From Treponema_C sp050937815 (GTDB lineage Bacteria > Spirochaetota > Spirochaetia > Treponematales > Treponemataceae), in contig NZ_JACDIJ010000006.1 of assembly GCF_050937815.1 (NCBI RefSeq), forward strand, positions 65,617 through 129,616: a stretch of DNA of 64,000 nucleotides. Direction: 5' to 3'. The notes beneath the pieces were generated by a model. That model did not search any database. It was not told the origin of the DNA and saw only the letters and a program-made list of their open reading frames with translations. Made by a program: the position numbers and the translations under genes. Below are positions 51,305-58,456 of the stretch, in pieces (the first letter of the stretch is position 1; every line of letters starts with the position of its first letter).

Positions 51305-52537
51305 TTACTTAACCAGTTTTTCGATAATATTCCGGTTGTCCAAAAGATGGCTTAAAGATTGGTTGTGATGGAGGCGCGCGATAATATTTGCAAACAAACC
51401 GCTTACATCGGTATTGATATACCATTCGCATTTTAAAAGCTCTTCGTGATATACCGCATTTGTACCGATTATGCGGTAAAAATGCCCCTTTTCGTAGGCT
51501 TCGTTGAACAATTCAATCGCATTACCCGTAAAAAAGGGCAGACTGATTGCCGCGATAACCTTTGTCGCTCCCTGTTCTTTAAGAAATTCCATCGCTTTTA
51601 AAAGAGTACCGCCGGTTCCGAGCATATCGTCGGCTAAAAAGGCAACCTTACCGTGAACATCTCCGAGCAGTTTTATCGATTTTATATTCGTATCTTTTGC
51701 ATTTTGTGTAACGATTGAATAATCGCGCTCTTTATAAATCATTGCAAGGGGTTTTTGCAAGCCCGTCGAATAAAATTTATTGCGGTCAACCGCTCCGGTA
51801 TCGGGAGCGACAATAACGATATCTTCCGTGTTACCCGTCAAATCGACCAGCTTCGTAAGTTCGCGAATAATTTGATAGCTTGCGTGCAGGTTTTCCAAAT
51901 TGATGCGTGAAAAAGCGTTTTCTATTTCGCGCGAATGTATATCAAGCGTAATAATACGGTTTACGCCCATGTTTTCGTAAATATGGCCTAAAAGACTGGC
52001 CGTCAAGCCTTCTCTTCCCTTTTTTTTGTGCTGGCGGCTGTACGGATAAACGGGCACGACAAGGGTGATTTTTGCGGCTCCGGCTTGGCGCACCGCGTCA
52101 ATCGTAACCAGCATAGACATAATGTGGTCGTTTACCGAAAGCGAACATCGGTTTTTACCGCCGTTTAAGCTTAAAACCTGATGATTTTCCACATCCTGAA
52201 AAATATACACGTCTTTTCCGCGGATGCAGCTTTTTATTTCGGTTTTAAACTCGCCGTTCATAAAATAGGTAAATTCGGTTTCGGTTTTAAAAACGGGAGG
52301 GCGGTAGGCATCTACATTTCCGCGTACGCACAGATCTGATGTTTTTAAATCGTTAAAATAATTGATGTCTTTTATAAGCGCATCTTTATCTTTTGTATAA
52401 CGCTTTAAAATACCGTCAAGTTTTAAATTAAATCGATGTTTATAAATATGCCGTAAATGTGCAATAACGGCGTCCGCAAAAACCTGTCCGCCGGGGCAGG
52501 CAATAACGGCAAGATTTGTAGGGTCGCAATAGGGCAT
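51305..52537 (-). CDS. prs: ribose-phosphate pyrophosphokinase (long spirochaete form)
   Basis: 410 residues, about 100 longer than the classical enzyme. It makes PRPP from ribose 5-phosphate and ATP for purines, pyrimidines and other routes. Recognisable parts: VVPVYPYSRQHKK (about 168, ATP/flexible region), LDIHSREIENAFS (about 206), APDTGAVDRNKFYS (about 250) and the PRPP loop FLADDMLGTGGTLL (about 306). The extra sequence is in the N-terminal third and in loops. Start ATG with AGAGGA 6 nt upstream. It supplies apt and purB elsewhere in the window. Confidence 0.9.
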   Translation of the reverse strand: MPYCDPTNLAVIACPGGQVFADAVIAHLRHIYKHRFNLKLDGILKRYTKDKDALIKDINYFNDLKTSDLCVRGNVDAYRPPVFKTETEFTYFMNGEFKTEIKSCIRGKDVYIFQDVENHQVLSLNGGKNRCSLSVNDHIMSMLVTIDAVRQAGAAKITLVVPVYPYSRQHKKKGREGLTASLLGHIYENMGVNRIITLDIHSREIENAFSRINLENLHASYQIIRELTKLVDLTGNTEDIVIVAPDTGAVDRNKFYSTGLQKPLAMIYKERDYSIVTQNAKDTNIKSIKLLGDVHGKVAFLADDMLGTGGTLLKAMEFLKEQGATKVIAAISLPFFTGNAIELFNEAYEKGHFYRIIGTNAVYHEELLKCEWYINTDVSGLFANIIARLHHNQSLSHLLDNRNIIEKLVK

Positions 52538-52651
52538 GGCATCCTCTTTCTATATGTACCTGAGTTAGTTATATCACGCTTTTTACTTTTTGTATAGTCA
52601 ATACTGCTCGTATATGTTATACTGTAATAAATTCAGTATGCGGAGGATAAT

Positions 52652-52933
52652 ATGGTGCCACGCTCGTTTGAAGATTTACTTACGGCGGATACAGCCGTTG
52701 TACAAAAGACAATAGCTGAATTTTCCATACGGGATACGGTGCTTGCGCTGAAAGGCGCATCCCCGCAAATGAATGAGTTTATTGAAGGCCTTATGCCGAA
52801 AGAGGACGCGGCCGCGCTTACCGATGAAAGGATGAGAATAAGCACAGTTCCTCTTATTCAAGTAGAACAAGCACAAAAACATATTTTACAAACATATCTC
52901 CGCTTTTTACAAGCAGGAAAAGAGAGACTATAA
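52652..52933 (+). CDS. stand-alone FliG C-terminal-domain-like protein
   Basis: 93 residues. The whole protein lines up with the C-terminal torque-generating third of FliG: SFEDLLTADTAVVQKTI (FliG FEDL..LDDRAIQKVL), then LALKGASPQMNEFI (LALKGASEELKEKI), and a final VEQAQKHILQTYLRFLQAGK (DVEEAQQKIVEIIRRL-G). The N-terminal and middle FliG domains are missing, and the charged stator-facing residues of the KDDIVA-type region are changed. Spirochaetes carry two full FliG proteins; this could be a dominant modifier or a decayed copy. Start ATG with CGGAGG 7 nt upstream; 4 bp before purB. Confidence 0.7.
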   Translation: MVPRSFEDLLTADTAVVQKTIAEFSIRDTVLALKGASPQMNEFIEGLMPKEDAAALTDERMRISTVPLIQVEQAQKHILQTYLRFLQAGKERL

Positions 52934-52937
52934 CATT

Positions 52938-54368
52938 ATGGAATCACGCAGTATTTTTTTAAACATTTCTCCCTTGGATCACCGCTATTCGCTTTCCGAA
53001 GCGAAGGTGTTTGACGATTTATCTTCGTTTATTTCCGAGCAGGCGGCCGTTATTTCCTGTGCGAAGGCCGAAACCGCCCTTATAAAGGCTCACCTTAAAA
53101 TGCGCGGCAAACTTGACAGCGAAACCGAAAAAAAACTCGATACGGTTGCATGGACGATTGACCCTGCGCGCGTTTATGCCGAAGAAGAAAAAACTAAGCA
53201 CAATATACGCGCCCTTGTAAACGTACTTAAAACGCTGGTTCCGGGCGAAACCGCCCCCCTTGTGCACTTGGGCGCAACCAGCGTCGATATTTTGGACACG
53301 GCCCTTTCAATGCGTATACGCGACTGCGTGCAGCAGGTTATCTTACCCGTACTGCGCGATTTGGAAGCTCATTTATGCGACATAGCCGAGCGCGATGCCG
53401 AAGTGCCGCAAACGGGGCGCACCCACGGCCAGCATGCCGTTCCCATCACCTTCGGTTTTGCCATAGCCGAATATGTAAGCCGTTTAGGAAAATCGATTAT
53501 CGAAATAGAGCGCTTGTCGAAAAATTTACGCGGAAAACTTGCAGGCCCGGTCGGCGCTTACAACGGCACGTCCATGCTCGTAAAAGACCCTGAAGAACTT
53601 GAACGTTTGTATTTGGGCTATGTGGGGCTTGAGCCTTCCGAGCATTCAACCCAGCTTGTCGAACCCGAATATTTACTGCGTCTTTTGCTTGAATGTAATG
53701 TCGCTTTCGGCATTTTGGCAAACCTTGCCGACGATTTACGCAATTTGCAGCGCAGCGAAATAGGCGAAGTATTCGAGTATTTCAGCGCCGATCAGGTAGG
53801 TTCTTCTACGATGCCGCAAAAGCGCAACCCCTGGAACAGCGAACACGTAAAATCCTTATGGAAGGCTTTTGCGCCGCGCGTTATGACTTTTTTTATGGAC
53901 CAGATTTCCGAGCACCAAAGAGATTTGACAAACTCCGCAAGCCAGCGCTTTGTCGCCGACTATTTAACGGGCTTTACCCTCGCCGCGGAACGTATGAAAA
54001 GCATTGTTGCAGGTCTTAACGCCGACGCCGAAGGCATGATGCGCAATTTAAATGCGGCAGGCGGTAAGGTAAAAGGCGGCATTCTTGCGGAACCCGCCTA
54101 TCTTTTGCTTGCCGAAAGCGGCGTTTCGGATGCCCACGAAGTTATACGTAAAATTACCCTTGATGCGGAACATTCCGGTATAAGCTTTTTTGAAGCCCTG
54201 CAAAAGCGGGAAGACGTTTTTGAGCGCATACGGGCACAAGCCGAAAAGCTGGGCATAAAAGACGCCGCATCCTTTTTTGAGCACCCCGAACGCTACCGCG
54301 GCCTTGCAGCCGAAAAAGCGCGCTCATTGGCAGCAAAATACCGCAAAATTGCGGAACAGGACAGATAA
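52938..54368 (+). CDS. purB: adenylosuccinate lyase
   Basis: 476 residues. It cleaves SAICAR and adenylosuccinate in purine synthesis. Fumarase/aspartase superfamily signature GSSTMPQKRNPWNSE (about 287-301), with LGATSVDILDTA (about 111) and QTGRTHGQHAVP (about 154, catalytic His). Belongs to the longer class of bacterial PurB. It lies 4 bp after the FliG-like gene with no clear ribosome site of its own, so translation is probably coupled. Ends at a bidirectional terminator. Confidence 0.95.
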   Translation: MESRSIFLNISPLDHRYSLSEAKVFDDLSSFISEQAAVISCAKAETALIKAHLKMRGKLDSETEKKLDTVAWTIDPARVYAEEEKTKHNIRALVNVLKTLVPGETAPLVHLGATSVDILDTALSMRIRDCVQQVILPVLRDLEAHLCDIAERDAEVPQTGRTHGQHAVPITFGFAIAEYVSRLGKSIIEIERLSKNLRGKLAGPVGAYNGTSMLVKDPEELERLYLGYVGLEPSEHSTQLVEPEYLLRLLLECNVAFGILANLADDLRNLQRSEIGEVFEYFSADQVGSSTMPQKRNPWNSEHVKSLWKAFAPRVMTFFMDQISEHQRDLTNSASQRFVADYLTGFTLAAERMKSIVAGLNADAEGMMRNLNAAGGKVKGGILAEPAYLLLAESGVSDAHEVIRKITLDAEHSGISFFEALQKREDVFERIRAQAEKLGIKDAASFFEHPERYRGLAAEKARSLAAKYRKIAEQDR

Positions 54369-54376
54369 AAAAAGGC

Positions 54377-54401
54377 AGGGTTTAAAAAAATTACAAACCC
54401 T
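54377..54401. terminator. bidirectional terminator between purB and the PfkB kinase gene
   Basis: AGGGTTT and AAACCCT arms flanking an A-rich loop; the 3' side runs into TTTG on plus and, on minus, TTTTTTTCTG-like T-rich sequence at 54365-54373. The kinase stop codon lies in the loop. Confidence 0.55.
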
Positions 54402-55386
54402 TTGCAATAAGCGCTTGTATGTCCTTTTCGCCGGGCATAACGCGCAGCGCTCCTTTTTTTTCGGTTACAAGGGAAGCTGCGGCGTTTGCAAAAAGGAGCA
54501 TGGAGTGCAGGCGTTCTTTTGTAAAATCCGTAAAACCGTGTACCAGAACATCGTGCAAAATGCAGGCGGCGAAGGTGTCGCCCGCTCCGGTAGTGTCTAT
54601 TGTCTTTACCTTTTTGAAAGTCGGAAGGCTTTCATGTAAGCCTAAGCCGTCCGTACAGTTTTCATCCGCATAAAACAGTGAGGCGCCCTTTTTGCCGCAG
54701 GTTACCCCGATAAGCGGAATATTGTACGACGAGCGCAAAGAGCACACTCCTTCTGTAATGTCCTTGCAGCCGGTTATAAATTCAAGCTCTTCTTCGGCGA
54801 TTTTTAAAATATCGCATTGCGATAAGCCGTATTTGATGCGCTCTTTTGCGTGTGCAAGATTGTCCCACAGGGGGACACGTAAATTGGGATCGAAAGAACA
54901 CAGGGCGCCGTAGTTTTTTGCGCATGCAATTGCATATTCGGTTGCCGAAGCTGCGGGTTCGGCCGTCATGGAAAGGGAGCCGTAGTGAAAAATGCGGGTG
55001 CGCGAAAGTATATCCTCGCTTACTTCTCCGCTCGAAAGCCGGACGTCGGCGCCGTTTTTGCGGTAAAACGAAAAATCGCGGTCTCCGTCGTCTTTTATGT
55101 GCACAAAGGCGAGGGTGGTATTGTCGGTTTTGCTTACAATGAGGTTTTCCGTTCCGATTTTCAAATCTTCAAGGACGCTTTTTAAAAGGCGGCCGAACAT
55201 ATCGTCTCCGACCTTGCCGATAAACGAGGTTGAATGTCCGAGTTTGTTTAACATTGCAAGAAGATTTGCCGGCGCTCCGCCGGGATTCACTTCCATAAGC
55301 CGGTTGCCCTGTTCGCTTATGCCGCTCGGTGTAAAATCGATAAGCAACTCTCCTAATGCGGAAACGTCGATATTTTTTGCGTGCAT
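54391..55386 (-). CDS. PfkB-family carbohydrate kinase (fructokinase-like)
   Basis: 331 residues. Ribokinase-type fold: GELLIDFTPSG at the start, the PfkB-1 GGAPANLLAMLNKLG (about 33-47) and the PfkB-2 DTTGAGDTFAACIL (about 262-275) with the catalytic Asp. The closest known pattern is fructokinase. No sugar transporter or hydrolase is adjacent, so the in vivo sugar is inferred only. Start ATG with AAGGAGG 5 nt upstream and a strong promoter. Confidence 0.9.
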   Translation of the reverse strand: MHAKNIDVSALGELLIDFTPSGISEQGNRLMEVNPGGAPANLLAMLNKLGHSTSFIGKVGDDMFGRLLKSVLEDLKIGTENLIVSKTDNTTLAFVHIKDDGDRDFSFYRKNGADVRLSSGEVSEDILSRTRIFHYGSLSMTAEPAASATEYAIACAKNYGALCSFDPNLRVPLWDNLAHAKERIKYGLSQCDILKIAEEELEFITGCKDITEGVCSLRSSYNIPLIGVTCGKKGASLFYADENCTDGLGLHESLPTFKKVKTIDTTGAGDTFAACILHDVLVHGFTDFTKERLHSMLLFANAAASLVTEKKGALRVMPGEKDIQALIAKGL

Positions 55387-55402
55387 TCTTCCTCCTTCAT
55401 TC

Positions 55403-55431
55403 AGTGTAAGGCTTTACCCTCGCTGTGTCAA
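55403..55431 (-). promoter_or_regulatory. promoter of the PfkB kinase gene
   Basis: TTGACA, 17 bp, TACACT on the minus strand; start near 55396, leader about 10 nt with AAGGAGG partly at its 5' end. Confidence 0.65.
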
Positions 55432-55485
55432 GGAAGATTATGGAAAAGCTCCGGAACAAAGCTTGTTAAATCGGTTTACTTTTAC

Positions 55486-55514
55486 TTGACGATACGGACT
55501 TTAGGATATACGAT
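55486..55514 (+). promoter_or_regulatory. promoter of the AT-rich lipoprotein island
   Basis: TTGACG, 17 bp, TACGAT; start near 55521, just ahead of a 29-codon ORF and about 109 nt ahead of the first lipoprotein. Confidence 0.5.
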
Positions 55515-55524
55515 TGATATCTGT

Positions 55525-55614
55525 ATGGGAAATAATTATAAAACCGGTTCTATGTATAATGGTTCTTGGAGAACAGTGTATGATCCGACAAGCTTTTACG
55601 ACCAATTCAAATAA
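55525..55614 (+). pseudogene. small ORF, probable 3' gene remnant
   Basis: 29 codons ending RTVYDPTSFYDQFK. The frame has no long history upstream. The end resembles the 3' end of the 69-residue ORF at 56427 (NRMTYNPNLYYNNY), so both may be tail pieces of one protein family left by recombination. It could also be a real short peptide, since its ATG is about 4 nt from the predicted start site. Confidence 0.4.
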
Positions 55615-55629
55615 TAAGGAGAAAATAAA

Positions 55630-56430
55630 GTGAAAAAAATAATAGCGTTAATACTGTTGAATGTATTTTTAATGAGTTGTACAAAGAATAATACACAAAG
55701 TTATAATATTGATGGAGAGTTCTCTCCTGTACAAGAAGATTCCGAGTTTTTTGTATCTATGGAGGATTTAATAAACAATAATGAATTTTCATTTCATTTG
55801 TTGAATAAAAACGGCTCGTATGGCGGTTCCGTAGCAAACGAATACGGTAAATGGACTTGCAATTTTGGACGGTCGTATATATTTTTTCAATATGATTCGC
55901 ATAGAATAGAAAAAGATATTGTGTATGTTTCATATGTAACCTGCGGATTCAATGTGTATGGGACTCCTTCTTTTAGAGGCTATGAATACCCCCAAAAAGA
56001 AACCTTTCCAATCACCAAAAAACAGATTGAAGAAAGAATAAAAGATAAAACAAAAGATGAAATAACTAAAAAAGTAGTACCGGAACAAGCAAGCTGCCGT
56101 GCGCTTGTAATAACCGATAATTTGCGCGTGCGGGAAGCTCCGAACACAAAACCTGAAACAAAAATAATAGGAAAACTTAATAAATTTGATGATATTTATC
56201 TTATTGACTGTACCGATAAAAAAGATTCAATAGAAAATCTTCAATTTCCATGGTATAAAACCAGATTGGAAAACGGAATTGAAGGTTGGGTGTTCGGCGG
56301 TTTTGTAAAGATTTATTTTTTTGATGAAGATATACAGATGTTAAAAAGAGCTTTTGAAAAGGACGGCAGTGAATATACAAATCAATTTGTAACACCGGAT
56401 GACGACCCGCCGCCGAAAAACGAAGGGTGA
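55630..56430 (+). CDS. lipoprotein with SH3-like domain
   Basis: 266 residues, GTG start with AAGGAG 8 nt upstream. Lipobox FLMSC (Cys 17). The middle is AT-rich and hydrophilic. Residues about 155-220 make a bacterial SH3 (SH3b) domain: ITDNLRVREAPN, then a GKL turn, KFDDIYLID, and GIEGWVFGGFVK. SH3b domains bind peptidoglycan or peptides, so it likely works in the periplasm or at the surface. Lower GC than the genes on both sides. First gene of the lipoprotein island. Confidence 0.82.
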   Translation: MKKIIALILLNVFLMSCTKNNTQSYNIDGEFSPVQEDSEFFVSMEDLINNNEFSFHLLNKNGSYGGSVANEYGKWTCNFGRSYIFFQYDSHRIEKDIVYVSYVTCGFNVYGTPSFRGYEYPQKETFPITKKQIEERIKDKTKDEITKKVVPEQASCRALVITDNLRVREAPNTKPETKIIGKLNKFDDIYLIDCTDKKDSIENLQFPWYKTRLENGIEGWVFGGFVKIYFFDEDIQMLKRAFEKDGSEYTNQFVTPDDDPPPKNEG

Positions 56431-56636
56431 AAGAAAATCTTTGTTATGATATTCTTTCTTTTACAAACAGTTATGTGTCGCAAACTACATTGCAGATGCT
56501 ACTGGGAAATAGAAATACTTGGACATCTGATGATACTATTACATCAGTCGATGGGAACAGAATGACTTATAATCCCAATTTATACTACAACAATTACTTA
56601 AACTATACTTTAATACTAAAAAAAACGGGAGATTAA
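56427..56636 (+). pseudogene. 69-residue ORF, possible C-terminal gene fragment
   Basis: GTG overlaps the stop of the SH3 lipoprotein (GTGA). The protein (LGNRNTWTSDDTITSVDGNR, then MTYNPNLYYNNYLNY) has no start signal or signal peptide and looks like the end of a larger Asn/Tyr-rich protein. Its tail resembles the small ORF at 55525. It could be translated by coupling, but a decayed paralogue is the simpler reading. Confidence 0.45.
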
Positions 56637-56637
56637 C

Positions 56638-57381
56638 ATGAAAAAGATTGTATTTTTAATGTTACTGGGTATGACCTTAACTGCTTGCAGTAAAAAGGAA
56701 GCGGTAAAACAAGCAGATGAATTTAAGTTAATTGCAGATTTTAGAATCCAACCTGAAGATTTGGAGAAAATTAATGTAACCGAATTTGAAGATTTTAATA
56801 CTTTATATGAATTAGTAGGTGCAGAACAGGCTTTGAAGATTCAAGACATTAAGTTAAAAGGACATAAATTCAATTCATTTAACGGTATTGAAAAATTTCC
56901 AAAGCTATGGGCTTTGAATATAGAAGATCTGGAAATTACGGATTTCGACGGTTTATTTTTTAATAATGATTGGTTGGATTATTCTAATCCGGCTTATGCA
57001 GATATGCCTGCAATAGCTCTTACGAATACCGTAATACATTCATTTAAAGGCTTAACGGATATAACAAATCTGAGAGAAGTTTCCTTTATAAATTGTTCGT
57101 TTGAACAGTCAAAAGACATTGTTTTGCCTTCTCAGTTGCATACTTTATATTTTTTTAATTGTAAGAATGTACTTGATTTTTTTAACGTGGCATATAAGGA
57201 TTTAAGTAATCTTTCTTTAGCCGGCGCAGAGATTTCAGAGGCTGATTTACGAAACATAGTTTCAAAATGTCCTAATTTACAGTATTTATATTTAGCTCGC
57301 ACGGGATTGTCCGATTATATACAAGAAAAATATAGACCGGATTATTTGAAAAATATCACTGTTGCAGACTACCCTTATTAA
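56638..57381 (+). CDS. lipoprotein with leucine-rich-repeat-like structure
   Basis: 247 residues. Lipobox LTAC (Cys 17) after a short hydrophobic signal. The rest alternates short LxxLxLxxN-like units (LWALNIEDLEITDFDG, LREVSFINCSF, LHTLYFFNCKNV, LSNLSLAGAEIS, LQYLYLARTGLSD), about 5-6 irregular LRR turns. Such surface lipoproteins are common and variable in treponemes and may bind host or partner proteins. Start ATG with GGGAG 7 nt upstream. AT-rich; its stop is 1 bp from the convergent TPR lipoprotein gene. Confidence 0.82.
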   Translation: MKKIVFLMLLGMTLTACSKKEAVKQADEFKLIADFRIQPEDLEKINVTEFEDFNTLYELVGAEQALKIQDIKLKGHKFNSFNGIEKFPKLWALNIEDLEITDFDGLFFNNDWLDYSNPAYADMPAIALTNTVIHSFKGLTDITNLREVSFINCSFEQSKDIVLPSQLHTLYFFNCKNVLDFFNVAYKDLSNLSLAGAEISEADLRNIVSKCPNLQYLYLARTGLSDYIQEKYRPDYLKNITVADYPY

Positions 57382-57382
57382 C

Positions 57383-58456
57383 CTAGCGGCGCAAACGATC
57401 GGCTTTTTTCAGCCAATTATAAAAGTCCAAACCGCTTACGCTTCCTTCGGGGTTAAAGCGCCTGCCGTCTATAAGGGGTATAATGTCTTCTTCGATAACG
57501 CCTAAAATCGAGTCGAAGTATATCCGGTCGAGTTCCACGTCTTCCAAGGGGCTTTTGCCGCGCTGCATATATTTTGTGCTGTAGCGGTTTAAAAGCGCAA
57601 AATCACCGGCGGCAATCATGTGCCATAAAAATAAGGCCGCGTCTTTACGCTTTGCGCTTCCTCCGCCGAGGTCGGCGTCGGGGGCGTACCAGCCTTCTTT
57701 TTTTAATTGCTCGGCAAGAAGCTTTACCGTGCGCCGTTCCGTGCCGGTAATAAAGTCGAGGGCGTGGCTGTTATCCTGCGTTAAAGCGGTCATATCGGAA
57801 AGACGAATTTCATCGCGCTCGATAATACGGGCACTGTCTTTATGTGTGTCCGCATCGACTTCATACAATTTTGCCGCGCGTTCGCGCTGTTCGGCATACA
57901 GTTCCGTATACGCCGGCGGTAAAAAATCGAGAGAGGTATCGAAGAGGGCAAGGGCTGCGGTATAGTTTTCGGCCGAAAAATAAAGCGAAGCAAGCTCGCC
58001 TTTAAGACGGTAAAAATCGGGGTTATGCTTTACCGCGTTTTCCAAAAAACTTTGTTTTTCTTCGTTTTTTACGATTAAACGCGAGCTTACAAGCAGTGCA
58101 TATTCGTCGTCCGCATTGTAGTTTTGCGCGCTTTTTAACATTTTTCGTGCCGCCGCTTTATCGCGATTTAAAAGATACCAGTCGGCATACAGGGCGTAGA
58201 GCCGCGCTAAATAACTTGAGTCCGAAGAAGGGGAAGCGAGAAGGCTGTCCAGTTCTTTTTTTACGGCGGCGTTTTCGGAAGGAACGATTTTTCGGTGTTG
58301 CAAAACGAGTTTTCGTTCTATATCTTCAATGCGCCCCCTGTTGTCTTCTTTTGCCGACGGTACATACACATCGCTTCTGGGTACGGTTGCACATGAAGTA
58401 AAAAAAACAGGTAAAAAGCAAAGGAGCGCCGCCGCGTATATGTGTCGTATTTTCAT
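57383..58456 (-). CDS. TPR-containing lipoprotein
   Basis: 357 residues. Lipobox FTSC (Cys about 22). The sequence is helical with tetratricopeptide-like units: YLARLYALYADWYLLNRDKAAARKML by region (about 80-105), DEYALLVSSRLIV, and DFYRLKGELASLYFSAENYTAALALF by region (about 148-175), followed by an RRTVKLLAEQLKKEGWY region. Likely a periplasmic scaffold. Its ATG overlaps the stop of the 918-residue gene (4 bp), so it is the last gene of the envelope operon. Confidence 0.85.
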   Translation of the reverse strand: MKIRHIYAAALLCFLPVFFTSCATVPRSDVYVPSAKEDNRGRIEDIERKLVLQHRKIVPSENAAVKKELDSLLASPSSDSSYLARLYALYADWYLLNRDKAAARKMLKSAQNYNADDEYALLVSSRLIVKNEEKQSFLENAVKHNPDFYRLKGELASLYFSAENYTAALALFDTSLDFLPPAYTELYAEQRERAAKLYEVDADTHKDSARIIERDEIRLSDMTALTQDNSHALDFITGTERRTVKLLAEQLKKEGWYAPDADLGGGSAKRKDAALFLWHMIAAGDFALLNRYSTKYMQRGKSPLEDVELDRIYFDSILGVIEEDIIPLIDGRRFNPEGSVSGLDFYNWLKKADRLRR

